A stretch of DNA of 13,306 nucleotides from Phyllobacteriaceae bacterium UBA1059 (GTDB lineage Bacteria > Pseudomonadota > Alphaproteobacteria > Rhizobiales > Rhizobiaceae): positions 18,592 to 31,897 of the forward strand of contig DCDI01000157.1 in the NCBI GenBank assembly GCA_002316345.1, given 5' to 3'. The notes below the pieces were generated by a model. It had not been told where the DNA came from. It searched no databases and was given only the letters and a program-made list of their open reading frames with translations. Position numbers and translations under genes: made by a program. How positions within the stretch are numbered: position 1 is the stretch's first letter; each line of letters begins with the position of its first letter. Of this stretch, positions 1-9,144 are shown in pieces.

Positions 1-435
1 GCTCTGTTCACGGTGCTGACGAACGCGGCGGCGCAGCTGATGCTGAAGCACGGCATGATGACGCTCGGGCCGCTGAGCTTTGCTGGCGTGAACCCGCTCG
101 TGAAGATCCTGCAGATCGTGTTCAGCCCTTGGGTGTTCCTCGGCCTCTGCACCTTCGTGATCTCCATGGCCTCGCATCTTTTCGTGCTGTCGAAGGTCGA
201 ACTCTCCTTCGCCTATCCTTTCCTCAGCCTGGCTTATGTGGCGGTTGCGATCTTTGCCTATTTCGTGTTCCGGGAGGACCTGAATGCCTGGCGCATCGCT
301 GGCATAGCCGCAATCTGCGTCGGCACGATCCTGATCGCGCAAGGTGGCAGCGGCCATGAAGCGGTGGCTGCGGATGCCGATCAAGCCGCGCTCAACCAGA
401 CAAACCAGATCAAAACAGGCGAGCTTGCCCGATGA
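1..435 (+). CDS. EamA/SMR-like (ArnE-type) four-helix membrane transporter, 5'-truncated
   Basis: The reading frame is open from the first base, so the true start lies upstream of the window; the internal GTG at 13 should not be taken as the start. The visible protein has the layout of a single-domain, four-helix EamA/SMR protein. Near the beginning is an Asn-Ala-Ala-Ala-Gln-Leu-Met-Leu-Lys stretch. A helix containing SMASHLF follows, then an AYPFLSLAYV helix, a conserved FRED loop, a last helix of the GIAAICVGTILIA type, and a polar tail of about 30 residues. This pattern is typical of ArnE/ArnF-like subunits that flip undecaprenyl-linked sugars, and also of small multidrug exporters. Its stop overlaps the next gene's ATG by four bases (ATGA, 432-435), so the two are probably translationally coupled. 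Beside an epimerase, an aminotransferase and a membrane glycosyltransferase-like protein, a lipid-linked sugar flippase is more likely than drug efflux. The family call is firm; the substrate is inferred. Confidence 0.85.
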   Translation, partial: ALFTVLTNAAAQLMLKHGMMTLGPLSFAGVNPLVKILQIVFSPWVFLGLCTFVISMASHLFVLSKVELSFAYPFLSLAYVAVAIFAYFVFREDLNAWRIAGIAAICVGTILIAQGGSGHEAVAADADQAALNQTNQIKTGELAR

Positions 436-1445
436 GACACATCATCTTTGGCGGCGACGGTTTCGTCGGTCGTCACCTTGCACCGAAACTGGCGGCCGAG
501 GGCGAAGAGGTCGTTGTCGCCGACATCGCCAAGAGCCCGCTGCCGCATTACGCATCGGCCGTGCGCCACATCCACTGCGATGTCACGGACAAGGCGTCGA
601 TTGCGGCCGTCGGCATCACGGGCGATGACATTGTCTACAACCTGTCGGCCAAGATGCTGTCGCCGATTCAGGTCCGCGCCAAGCGGCACGACTTCTTCTT
701 TCCCGTGAACTATCACGGTACGGAAAACATCATCGAGGCGATGGACAGAGCCGGCGCGTCCGAGCTCGTTCATTTCACCACCGACATGATCTACGGCCAC
801 ACGGTCACCACGCCGATGACGGAGGATCATCCGGTCGCCCCGCTCGGCGAATACGGCCTGTCCAAGTGGAAGACGGAGGAGCTTGCCGCAGACTGGCGCA
901 AGCGCGGCATGGACATCACCCTATTCCGTCCGCGCCTCATCATCGGACCGGGCCGTCTCGGCATCCTGGAAAAGCTGTTCAAGCTGATCGACGCCAACCT
1001 GCCGGTGCCGATGATCGGCTCGGGCAAGAACCCCTACCAGTTCATTTCGGTGTTCGATTGCGCTGAAGCCGCCCGTCTTGCCTGGAAGGCGGGCGTGCCG
1101 AGCGAGGCCTATAATCTCGGCTCTCTCAACCCGCCGCCGGTACGCAAGCTGCTCGGCGACCTCATCAAGCATGCTGGCTCCAGGTCGGTGCTGGTGCCGA
1201 CGCCCGGCTGGGCGGTGAAGCGCACGCTCGACCTGCTAGACCGCTTGAACAAGCCGATCATGGACCCCGAACAGTATCTGATCGCCGACGAAGAATGCGT
1301 GCTCGACGTGTCCAGGGGCGAGCGTGATCTTGGCTGGGTGCCGCAGTTCCGCGACGAGGACATGTTGATTGCGGCCTACAGTGAATACCGTGCCAAGAAG
1401 GACGGCCGCGCCGTTCCCCACGCCGAACATCTGGCGGCGGAATAG
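432..1445 (+). CDS. NAD(P)-dependent epimerase/dehydratase, extended SDR family
   Basis: This 337-residue protein has the usual extended-SDR length and architecture. The N-terminal Rossmann strand carries the glycine motif GGDGFVG (residues 7-13), and Asp31 follows the second strand, which favours NAD. The catalytic triad is visible: Thr116/Thr117 in the HFTTDMIYG segment and the Tyr141-x-x-x-Lys145 pair (YGLSK). After these come the conserved FRPRLIIGPG strand (around 165-174) and a C-terminal substrate-binding region with the QFISVFDCAEAA segment. Members interconvert or dehydrate nucleotide sugars, or reduce/oxidise polyols, in the cytoplasm. The start overlaps the stop of the transporter by four bases, and the aminotransferase follows 9 bases downstream, so the gene is internal to an operon. 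It ends with two adjacent TAG codons. The substrate cannot be read from the sequence. Confidence 0.92.
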   Translation: MRHIIFGGDGFVGRHLAPKLAAEGEEVVVADIAKSPLPHYASAVRHIHCDVTDKASIAAVGITGDDIVYNLSAKMLSPIQVRAKRHDFFFPVNYHGTENIIEAMDRAGASELVHFTTDMIYGHTVTTPMTEDHPVAPLGEYGLSKWKTEELAADWRKRGMDITLFRPRLIIGPGRLGILEKLFKLIDANLPVPMIGSGKNPYQFISVFDCAEAARLAWKAGVPSEAYNLGSLNPPPVRKLLGDLIKHAGSRSVLVPTPGWAVKRTLDLLDRLNKPIMDPEQYLIADEECVLDVSRGERDLGWVPQFRDEDMLIAAYSEYRAKKDGRAVPHAEHLAAE

Positions 1446-1454
1446 TAGACGAGC

Positions 1455-2924
<1,470 letters not shown>

Positions 2925-2933
2925 GGACGCAGA

Positions 2934-4145
2934 ATGGCCGTTTCTGAATTCCAATCTGGTGGTCTTGCGAGCCGCTTCGCGGGCAGCATCGTCCGCCTTG
3001 GCGATCGCCTTCTATGTGCCGTCCTGACGCAGCGCGTCACGACCATTGCAGCGGCCGTGACCTTCGTACTCTTCACGATCGCTCTGGCGATCGTGCCGTT
3101 CTGGCATCCTGAGTATAACTGGGACATGGCGCCCTATCTGGCGGTCGCGCTGGAAAGCACGATCCCCGATCCGGCGGAACTGCATCGCACCGTCTGGAGC
3201 ATGATGCAGGCCGGCGCGACGGAGGATCAGTTCCGGCAGTTGACCACCGCCAACGCCTACAACATGGCCCAATATGCCAATCCCGACACCTTCCATTCGC
3301 AGCTGGTCTTCTACCGTGTGAAGATCGCCTACACGATGTTGATCCGAGAGCTTGGCCCGTTCCTCGGCTATGTGCAGGTGACGCAATGGATCAACACGCT
3401 TTCGGTGCTGGTGATCGGTGCGGCCATGTTCGCATGGCTGCGCTTTACCGGCATCATGCAGGCGGCGTTCATCGTCATTCCGCTGATGCTGCTTGGCTCG
3501 TTCCTCACCATGGCGCAGCTTGCGATGCCGGACCTGATGGGATCGGCGGTGATGATCCTCGGCGTCTATTTCCTTCGCTCGGGCCGTGATTGGTGGGCGG
3601 TGCCCTTGTTGTTCCTCGGCTTCCTCGCACGCACGGACATGATTATCTATTTGTTCGCGCTGGTTCTCGCCTCGGCCGCGTTCGGTGGACGGCTGGCGCC
3701 GGTTCTGACGGCCTTCATTCTTGCCGTTCTTGCCTACGTGCCGGTTTCGCAGGCGGGCGACCATCCCGGCTGGTGGACGCATTATTATTTTACCAATGTC
3801 GAAATCCAGAATGATATGCGCGGCTTCCATCCGGCTTTTTCAGTGATGGCCTATCTCGAAGGTCTGGTGCGCGGCGTCACAAGCTCCTTCCGGTTCCACA
3901 ACTGGCTGGCCCTGTTCATGCTACTCATCTTCGGCTGGCTTGCCCTGCTACGGGTAGGGCGCATTCCGCGAGAGGGCGTGACCGTCGTGCTGCTTGCAGC
4001 CTCGATCCTCGGCATCCTCGGTAAGTTCGTCGTGTTTCCCCTTCCTGAAAGCCGTGTCTATTTTCCCTACATGATGATCCTCGGCCTGACGCTGCTCGAG
4101 TTCTGGCGACCGCGCTTCGACATGGAAACGCGACCCGTTCGTTAG
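2934..4145 (+). CDS. Polytopic membrane protein, GT-C glycosyltransferase-like
   Basis: I do not recognise a named family. The 403-residue protein has a hydrophobic helix at about 37-56 and then a long polar loop (about 58-150). Further helices follow at about 153-170, 174-196, 202-214, 222-249, 254-272, 323-341, 348-368 and 376-391. The loop after helix 1 has an NWDMAPYL segment with Asp64. An acidic residue in the first extracytoplasmic loop is the usual catalytic signature of GT-C enzymes, which transfer sugars from polyprenyl-phosphate donors. A short RVYFPYMM segment near the last helix resembles the C-terminal end of such proteins. A good Shine-Dalgarno sequence (AAGGA, 2923-2927) overlaps the aminotransferase stop and fixes the ATG. 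It is the last gene of the operon. The neighbouring flippase-like and sugar-modifying genes make a GT-C role plausible, but the function is not shown. Confidence 0.8.
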   Translation: MAVSEFQSGGLASRFAGSIVRLGDRLLCAVLTQRVTTIAAAVTFVLFTIALAIVPFWHPEYNWDMAPYLAVALESTIPDPAELHRTVWSMMQAGATEDQFRQLTTANAYNMAQYANPDTFHSQLVFYRVKIAYTMLIRELGPFLGYVQVTQWINTLSVLVIGAAMFAWLRFTGIMQAAFIVIPLMLLGSFLTMAQLAMPDLMGSAVMILGVYFLRSGRDWWAVPLLFLGFLARTDMIIYLFALVLASAAFGGRLAPVLTAFILAVLAYVPVSQAGDHPGWWTHYYFTNVEIQNDMRGFHPAFSVMAYLEGLVRGVTSSFRFHNWLALFMLLIFGWLALLRVGRIPREGVTVVLLAASILGILGKFVVFPLPESRVYFPYMMILGLTLLEFWRPRFDMETRPVR

Positions 4146-4235
4146 GACGGTCATCATCCTGACAAGCCTTGGCAGCTCAGGTCGCGGCGCGTTTTCCGCG
4201 TGTCGCAAACAGGCTGCATTCGCCTCGAAACGCTC

Positions 4236-4241
4236 TATAGT
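4236..4241 (+). promoter_or_regulatory. Possible -10 element for the FAD/GcvT gene
   Basis: In the 129-base gap between the membrane-protein gene and the FAD/GcvT fusion, TATAGT lies 33 bases before the ATG. There is no convincing -35 hexamer at 16-18 bases upstream; the best is CTGCAT at 4214-4219. A promoter with a poor -35 would fit an activator-dependent gene. A single CGGTCA, like the half-sites around the AraC-type regulator gene, lies at 4148-4153. This is weak evidence. Confidence 0.25.
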
Positions 4242-4274
4242 CTGCGGCGCAAATCAAGGTTGGAGTGGTTGGAT

Positions 4275-6836
4275 ATGGCAGCGTTTCCGGCGAAGGCGAA
4301 AGTCGTCATCATCGGGCTGGGCGGCATCGTGGGCGCGTCCGTCGCGCATCATCTGATCGAGCGCGGCTGGGACGATATTGTCGGCATCGACACATCCGGC
4401 ATCCCAACCGATGTCGGCTCCACCGCCCATGCTTCGGACTTCTGTTTCACGACCAGCCACGATTTCCTGTCGGTTTGGACGACGCAGTATTCGATCGATT
4501 TCTTCGAGAAAATGGGCCACTACGCCCGCGTCGGTGGCCTCGAAGTCGCGCGCGTCGGCGACGATGCGCGCATGGACGAGATCAAGCGCAAGATCGCTTC
4601 CGCCAAGGCGTTCGGTACACGCGCGAGGCTGATCGAGCCGGCCGAGATCAAGGAAAAATTCCCGCTCATCGAGGAAAGCCTGGTGCAGGGCGGGTTGTGG
4701 GATCCGGATGCCGGCCTCGTCATTCCGCGCTCGCAGACCGTTGCGGGCAAGCTGGTCGACCAGGGTGTCGCGGCCGGCAAGCTGCAGGCCTTCGCCAACA
4801 CCGAAGCCACCAATCTCGTGATCGAGGACGGTCGCATCAAGGGCGTGGTGACCGGCCGCGGCACGATCATGGCCGATTATGTCGTGGTCTGCACCGGCAT
4901 ATGGGGTCGCCTGACCGCTGCGATGGCCGGTGAGGACCTGCCGGTGATGCCGATCGACCATCCGCTGACCTTCTTTGGGCCGTATAACGAGTTCGCCGGT
5001 ACCGGTAAGGAGATCGGCTGGCCGTTGCTGCGCGATCAGGGCAACTCCGCTTACATTCGCGACACTGGCGATCCCCGCACCGCAGAAGGCGGGCAGATCG
5101 AGTGGGGCTACTACGAAGAGCACAATCCGCGCCTCGTTCATCCGCGCGAGCTCTTGACCAAGCATGAGTCGCGCCAGTCGCCGTCACAACGCGATCTCGA
5201 CATGGAACAGATCATGGAGCCGCTGGAGCGGGCCATGGAGCTGACGCCGATCCTTGGCGAACTCGGCTACAATGAAGGCCATTCCTTCAACGGTCTGCTG
5301 CAGGTTTCCAGCGACGGCGGGCCCTCCATGGGCGAAAGCCAGAAGGTGCGCGGGCTGTGGTACGCCGTCGGCATCTGGGTCAAGGACGGACCGGGCATGG
5401 GCAAGCTCATTGCCGACTGGATGACGGATGGCCGCACTGTGATCGACCATCACGCGATCGATTATTCGCGCTTTTACCCGCACCAGACGGAAGAGCAGTT
5501 CATCTTCGACCGTTGCTCCGAAACGGCGATGAAAGTTTACAACCCCGCCGTTCATCCGCGCGAGCCTTTCTCGAAGGGACGCGGCGTTCGCCGTTCGCCC
5601 TTCTATGAGCGCGAGGTGGGGCTTGGCGGCTACTTCATGGAGCTCGGCGGTTGGGAACGCGCGCATGGATATGCGGCCAACGAGCCGCTGCTGGAAAAAT
5701 ACGGCAACCGTGTGCCGGTGCGCGAAAACGAGTGGGACAACCGCTTCTTCCACCGCGTGTCCAATGCCGAACATCTCGCCATGAGCGACGATGTGGGCAT
5801 CGTGAACCTCTCGCATTTCTCGATGTATGACATCGAGGGGCCGGATCATGTCGCGCTGCTGGAATATCTCTGCGCAGCCAAGATCGGCGGCGACGGCAAT
5901 ATCGGCAAGGGCATCTACACGCACTTCCTGGATGAAGAAGGCATGGTGCGCGCCGACTTCACCGTCATCCGCATGGCGGACCGTTGCCGCTTGATCGACG
6001 GCGCCGATGCAGGTCCGCGCGATTACCACTACATGCGCCGGGTTGCTCAAGACAAAGGTTTCGACGTCACCATCACGGATGTGACGGAAAAGTTCGTTAC
6101 GATAGGAATCTGGGGGCCGAACGCGCGCACGACCTTGCAGAAGGTGGTGGAAGATCCGGCCGGCCTGGAGCCTGATGCGTTCCCCTTCGCCGCAATCAAG
6201 CCGATCGCGATCGGCGGCGTTCAGATCACGGCGTTCCGCATCTCTTATGTCGGCGAGCAGGGTTGGGAGCTGCATATGCGCTATGAAGACGGTCTCGCCG
6301 TCTGGGATGCGCTGCGCTCTACCGGCGTGATGCCGTTCGGCGTCGAGACCTATGCCAATACGCGCCGTATGGAGAAGAGCCTGCGCCTGCAGAACTCGGA
6401 TCTCCTGACCGAATACAACCTTCTGGAAGCCGATCTCGCGCGTCCGAAGGTCAAGGAAGCGGACTTCGTCGGCAAGGCCAAGCACCTCGAATACAAGGCG
6501 CGTGATCATCAGCCCGCGATGCTCTGCACACTGGTGATGACGGACAATGTCGATGCCAGTGGCGTTGCGCGCTATCCCGTCGGTATTATGCCCGTCCTCG
6601 ACCCAGAGACCGGCGACACGCTGGTGGACGAACTCGGCCGCCGCTCCTTCACCTCCTCGGTCGCCTACGGTCCGACGCTCGGTAAGAACATCGCGCTTGC
6701 TTATCTGCCGCATGCCTATGCGAAGGAAGGCCGCAAGCTGAGCGTCGAATATTTCGGTGAGACCTATCCGGTGGAGGTGGCGGCGGTCGGTTACAAGCCG
6801 TTGTACGATCCGGAAAACCTCAAGCCTCGCAGCTAA
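4275..6836 (+). CDS. FAD-dependent oxidoreductase / GcvT aminomethyltransferase fusion (dimethylglycine/sarcosine dehydrogenase-like)
   Basis: The 853-residue protein has two halves. Residues 8-390 are a DAO-type FAD domain with the dinucleotide motif GLGGIVG (14-20). A His52 in the GSTAHASD segment matches the histidine that binds FAD covalently in dimethylglycine dehydrogenase. The C-terminal half (about 460-850) is a tetrahydrofolate-binding GcvT domain, recognised by VGIVNLSHFSMYDIEGPD (507-524), FRISYVGEQGWELHM (654-668) and EADFVGKA (728-735). Such enzymes oxidise N-methyl groups and hand the C1 unit to tetrahydrofolate as 5,10-methylene-THF. Dimethylglycine or sarcosine is the likely substrate, but related secondary amines are possible. 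The ATG at 4275 is preferred over an in-frame GTG at 4200: it has a GGAG ribosome-binding site nine bases upstream, and the FAD motif then falls at the usual distance. The regulator and the corrinoid activator nearby support a betaine-type pathway. Confidence 0.9.
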   Translation: MAAFPAKAKVVIIGLGGIVGASVAHHLIERGWDDIVGIDTSGIPTDVGSTAHASDFCFTTSHDFLSVWTTQYSIDFFEKMGHYARVGGLEVARVGDDARMDEIKRKIASAKAFGTRARLIEPAEIKEKFPLIEESLVQGGLWDPDAGLVIPRSQTVAGKLVDQGVAAGKLQAFANTEATNLVIEDGRIKGVVTGRGTIMADYVVVCTGIWGRLTAAMAGEDLPVMPIDHPLTFFGPYNEFAGTGKEIGWPLLRDQGNSAYIRDTGDPRTAEGGQIEWGYYEEHNPRLVHPRELLTKHESRQSPSQRDLDMEQIMEPLERAMELTPILGELGYNEGHSFNGLLQVSSDGGPSMGESQKVRGLWYAVGIWVKDGPGMGKLIADWMTDGRTVIDHHAIDYSRFYPHQTEEQFIFDRCSETAMKVYNPAVHPREPFSKGRGVRRSPFYEREVGLGGYFMELGGWERAHGYAANEPLLEKYGNRVPVRENEWDNRFFHRVSNAEHLAMSDDVGIVNLSHFSMYDIEGPDHVALLEYLCAAKIGGDGNIGKGIYTHFLDEEGMVRADFTVIRMADRCRLIDGADAGPRDYHYMRRVAQDKGFDVTITDVTEKFVTIGIWGPNARTTLQKVVEDPAGLEPDAFPFAAIKPIAIGGVQITAFRISYVGEQGWELHMRYEDGLAVWDALRSTGVMPFGVETYANTRRMEKSLRLQNSDLLTEYNLLEADLARPKVKEADFVGKAKHLEYKARDHQPAMLCTLVMTDNVDASGVARYPVGIMPVLDPETGDTLVDELGRRSFTSSVAYGPTLGKNIALAYLPHAYAKEGRKLSVEYFGETYPVEVAAVGYKPLYDPENLKPRS

Positions 6837-6848
6837 AGGCTAGCAGCA

Positions 6849-6872
6849 GCCGCTCGCGGTATCGTGAGCGGC
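6849..6872 (+). promoter_or_regulatory. Strong hairpin between the FAD/GcvT gene and the DUF1194 gene
   Basis: Arms 6849-6858 and 6863-6872 form a 10-bp stem (one G-T wobble) with a GTAT loop. It lies 12 bases after the stop of the FAD/GcvT gene and has no T tract on the plus strand, so it is not a standard terminator. It could end or attenuate the transcript, protect the 3' end, or mask the ATG at 6874. Its function is inferred. Confidence 0.5.
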
Positions 6873-6924
6873 CATGCTCCGGTTCCGGCTATCGCCTCGG
6901 CACAGGCCGCGTATCATCCGGGTC

Positions 6925-7776
6925 ATGCAGTGCGTGCCCGGTTATCCGTCAGGGCTGAGCAGACTGGCCGTGGCGAGCTTCGCCGCGCTTCTCCTCCCTG
7001 TGGCTGCATACGCTGCTGAACCGGTCGATGTTGAGTTGGTGCTTGCCGTCGACGTTTCGCTGTCCATGTCGCCGATGGAGCTCGATATCCAGCGTCGCGG
7101 CTATATGGCCGCGTTGACCGATGCCAAGGTCGTGCAGGCGATCCAGGATGGTGTGCACGGGAAAATCGCGCTGACCTATTTCGAATGGGCGGGCGATGGC
7201 ATGCAGCGCGTCGTGGTGCCGTGGACGGTAGTCGCCAATCAGGCCGATGCCGAGGCCGTGGCCGCCAAGCTGCAGGCTGGCGTTCCGAACAGCGCGCGAC
7301 GCACCTCAATCTCAGCGGCGCTCAGCTTCGCCGGCGATCTGCTGGCTGAAAGCGGCTATTCCGGCATGAAGCGCGTGATCGACATTTCCGGCGACGGCCC
7401 GAACAATCAGGGTCTACCCGTCGACGGCGTGCGCGACCTGATCGTCAGCCAGGGCATTACCATCAACGGGTTGCCGCTGATGACCGCTGGCGGCGCGATG
7501 TCGAGCTATGATTTTGCCGATCTCGATACCTATTATACGCGCTGTGTCATCGGCGGCCCCGGCTCGTTCGTGGTGCCGGTCAACGACTGGAGCCAGTTCC
7601 CCGAAGCGATCCGCCGTAAGCTCGTGCTGGAACTGGCCGGGCCGCTCACACCGATACCGGCGCGTTACGAGAGCGCGAAACCCTCCGTGCTGCTGGCACA
7701 GACGGGCAACGCTTATGACTGCCAGGTCGGCGAGAAGATGTGGGGCAATCGCAGTTGGATGTGGGACAGCCGGTAA
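6925..7776 (+). CDS. DUF1194 family secreted von Willebrand factor A-domain protein
   Basis: With the ATG at 6925 the protein has 283 residues. It starts with a signal peptide: a short N-region, a hydrophobic core at about 13-28, and a likely cleavage after Ala-Tyr-Ala (residue 30), before AEPVDVELVLAVDVS. The VWA fold is shown by the MIDAS residues Asp43, Ser45 and Ser47 (DVSLS), Thr127, and Asp157 in the DISGDGPN segment. The body matches the DUF1194 family, which is common in alphaproteobacteria and of unknown role; export points to a periplasmic metal-dependent adhesion or scaffold function. An in-frame ATG at 6874 would add 17 Arg/Pro-rich residues, but it directly follows a strong hairpin that would hide any ribosome-binding site, so I prefer 6925. 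The gene is convergent with the AraC-type regulator, with only 9 bases between the stops. Its link to betaine-type metabolism is unknown. Confidence 0.85.
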   Translation: MQCVPGYPSGLSRLAVASFAALLLPVAAYAAEPVDVELVLAVDVSLSMSPMELDIQRRGYMAALTDAKVVQAIQDGVHGKIALTYFEWAGDGMQRVVVPWTVVANQADAEAVAAKLQAGVPNSARRTSISAALSFAGDLLAESGYSGMKRVIDISGDGPNNQGLPVDGVRDLIVSQGITINGLPLMTAGGAMSSYDFADLDTYYTRCVIGGPGSFVVPVNDWSQFPEAIRRKLVLELAGPLTPIPARYESAKPSVLLAQTGNAYDCQVGEKMWGNRSWMWDSR

Positions 7777-7785
7777 GGCGAACCC

Positions 7786-8784
7786 TTAGGCCGCCAGCAA
7801 CTGCTTACGGTCAGCGCGCTCCTGCTGCGGCGAACGGGCATAAAGCTCGCGATAGCATTTCGAGAAATGCGAAGCCGACACGAAACCGCAGGCCACCGCC
7901 ACTTCCACCACCGGCAGCGAGGATTGGATCAGCAGATGCCGCGCCCGGTCGAGCCGGATTTCGAGATAATAACGAGCAGGGGAGCGACCCATTTCCTGCC
8001 GGAACAGCCGCTCGATCTGGCGGCGGGACAGATCGACATCGTCTGCAATCTCGATCAGCGACAGCGGCTCCGAGAGGTTTGCTTCCATCAGTTCGATAAT
8101 CGACAGGACCTTAGAGTTCTGCACGCCGAGGCGCGCGCGCAGCGGCAGGCGCTGGCGGTCGGTCGGGCTGCGAACGCGGTCGGTCAGCACCTGCTCGCAG
8201 ATGCGGTTGACCAGCGACTCATCGAAATCCTCGCCGATCAGCTTCAGCATCATGTCGAGCGCGGCCGTGCCGCCTGCGCAGGTATAAATGTTCTGGTCGA
8301 TCTCGTAGAGGTCGGCGAACACGTTGGCCTTCGGGAAGGCTTCGGCGAAGCCCGGTAGATTTTCCCAGTGAATGGCGCAGCGCTTGTTGGCGAGCAGCCC
8401 GGCTGAGGCCAGGATGTAAGCGCCGGTGCACAGGCCGCCGATCGACACGCCGCGATTATATTCCTCGCGCAGCCAGGCGAAGGCGGACTTGTTCTGATAG
8501 GCTTCGACATTGGTGCCGCCGCAGACGATCACCATCGACGGGCGATCCGGGCCGGCCATCTTCTTGCGCTCGTCTTCGAGCGACGTGTCGGCCTTGATTT
8601 CGATGTTGTTTGAGCCCTGCACCGGCTTGCCGTCGAGGCTCGCCAGGCGCCACTTGTAGGCTTCATAGCCCAACATGCGATTGGCCGAGCGCAGCGGTTC
8701 GATCGCTGTCGCAAAAGCGATCATCGTGAATTCGGGCACCAGAAAGAAAACGATCGAGCGCTTGAGCGTCTGCTTTGCCGACAC
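7786..8784 (-). CDS. GlxA family AraC-type transcriptional regulator (GATase1-like domain + AraC HTH)
   Basis: The 332-residue protein begins with a DJ-1/PfpI (GATase1-like) sensing domain at about 10-190. Its nucleophile-elbow-like GGLCTGAYILASAG segment (116-129) has Cys119. The C-terminal AraC DNA-binding domain (about 225-325) has two helix-turn-helix units, near IEIADDVDLSRRQIERLF (244-261) and VEVAVACGFVSASHFSKCY (293-311). This architecture is that of GbdR, CdhR and ArgR-type regulators, which respond to betaine, carnitine or arginine and activate catabolic genes. The start is GTG at 8784, supported by an AAAGGGG Shine-Dalgarno sequence 8 bases upstream. The gene faces the FAD/GcvT and DUF1194 genes, and it likely controls the former. 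A modelled promoter and CGGTYA half-sites lie upstream, suggesting autoregulation. The inducer is inferred from the neighbourhood. Confidence 0.92.
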   Translation of the reverse strand: MSAKQTLKRSIVFFLVPEFTMIAFATAIEPLRSANRMLGYEAYKWRLASLDGKPVQGSNNIEIKADTSLEDERKKMAGPDRPSMVIVCGGTNVEAYQNKSAFAWLREEYNRGVSIGGLCTGAYILASAGLLANKRCAIHWENLPGFAEAFPKANVFADLYEIDQNIYTCAGGTAALDMMLKLIGEDFDESLVNRICEQVLTDRVRSPTDRQRLPLRARLGVQNSKVLSIIELMEANLSEPLSLIEIADDVDLSRRQIERLFRQEMGRSPARYYLEIRLDRARHLLIQSSLPVVEVAVACGFVSASHFSKCYRELYARSPQQERADRKQLLAA

Positions 8785-8827
8785 TTGTGTTACCCCTTTA
8801 AAGATCCGTCATCATTGATCGCGACGG

Positions 8828-8923
8828 TTCGGTTACAAAACCAACATGGATTAAGTGACCGAATAGAGGCGGCGTCAACTCGAAAAGCGGAGACGCATGA
8901 CTTATCGGTCAAGAAATAACCGG
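8828..8923. promoter_or_regulatory. Cluster of CGGTYA half-sites, candidate operator
   Basis: Four copies of CGGT(T/C)A occur in alternating orientation upstream of the regulator: CGGTTA at 8830-8835 (plus), TGACCG at 8856-8861 (minus copy), CGGTCA at 8906-8911 (plus) and TAACCG at 8917-8922 (minus copy). The first two flank the modelled -10 and start site, a position suited to repression; the second pair lies further upstream. Binding by the adjacent AraC-type protein is inference. Confidence 0.35.
8850..8878 (-). promoter_or_regulatory. Predicted sigma70-type promoter of the GlxA-family regulator
   Basis: On the minus strand the -35 TTGACG (8873-8878, five of six consensus bases) is separated by 17 bases from the -10 CTTAAT (8850-8855, four of six). 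Transcription would begin near 8843, giving a leader of about 58 bases before the GTG. A TGACCG element abuts the -10 within the spacer. Confidence 0.45.
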
Positions 8924-8942
8924 CGCCTGTTCAACAAGGCGC
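8923..8942. other. Second hairpin beside the terminator
   Basis: GCGCCT (8923-8928) and AGGCGC (8937-8942) form a perfect 6-bp stem with an 8-base loop. It lies immediately beyond the T tract of the minus-strand terminator. It may back up termination or protect the RNA end; it has no T run of its own. Confidence 0.35.
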
Positions 8943-8979
8943 AACAAAAAACCGCGCCGATCGCATGATCGACGCGGTT
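8942..8979 (-). terminator. Rho-independent terminator downstream of the 45-codon ORF
   Basis: On the minus strand, arms 8973-8979 and 8950-8956 pair over 7 bp (AACCGCG/CGCGGTT). One C/A mismatch follows, then a further 5 bp (8967-8971 with 8958-8962) closed by a 4-base loop. A run of six T residues (A at 8946-8951 on the plus strand) begins within the base of the stem and continues beyond it. It begins 27 bases after the stop at 9007. It would also insulate the regulator gene from upstream transcription. Confidence 0.75.
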
Positions 8980-9006
8980 CAAGACAGTTCAATGAGACGA
9001 AGCTAG

Positions 9007-9144
9007 TCAGACGAGCACGCCAAGGCGGGCGCCGGCCATTGCAGCGCTCTGGCCAGGCATCGTGCGGCTCAGCCGCTGACGCTCAAGGGTGGTCACCATA
9101 TTGCGGGAGTGGCGCTTGCCGAAGAGGCGCTTCAGAAACTTCAT
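9007..9144 (-). CDS. Small basic hypothetical protein, 45 residues
   Basis: The ATG at 9142-9144 (minus strand) opens a 45-codon frame ending in TGA at 9007-9009. The product begins MKFLKRLFGKRHSRN, a strongly basic amphipathic start. It continues with a polar Thr/Glu/Arg/Gln section and ends in the Ala/Gly-rich AAMAGARLGVLV. I do not recognise the family; it lacks the usual DUF1127 core. Support for a real gene comes from the intrinsic terminator just after the stop, and from the ATGA overlap between this start and the stop of the ORF upstream. A GGA lies 9 bases before the ATG, a weak Shine-Dalgarno sequence, so translation may depend on coupling. A membrane-interacting or RNA-binding micro-protein is conceivable, but no function can be stated. 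Confidence 0.5.
   Translation of the reverse strand: MKFLKRLFGKRHSRNMVTTLERQRLSRTMPGQSAAMAGARLGVLV

Noticed and set aside
4200..4274. In-frame GTG at 4200 as start of the FAD/GcvT gene
   Set aside because: It would add 25 residues without family support ahead of the FAD motif. The ATG at 4275 has a GGAG ribosome-binding site at a good distance.
4146..4274. Glycine, cobalamin or SAM riboswitch ahead of the FAD/GcvT gene
   Set aside because: No conserved core, tandem aptamer fold or B12-box-like stretch is visible in the 129-base gap.
5184..6713. Minus-strand open frame of 509 codons opposite the FAD/GcvT gene
   Set aside because: Same reason: it shadows a gene with well-supported FAD and GcvT motifs on the plus strand.
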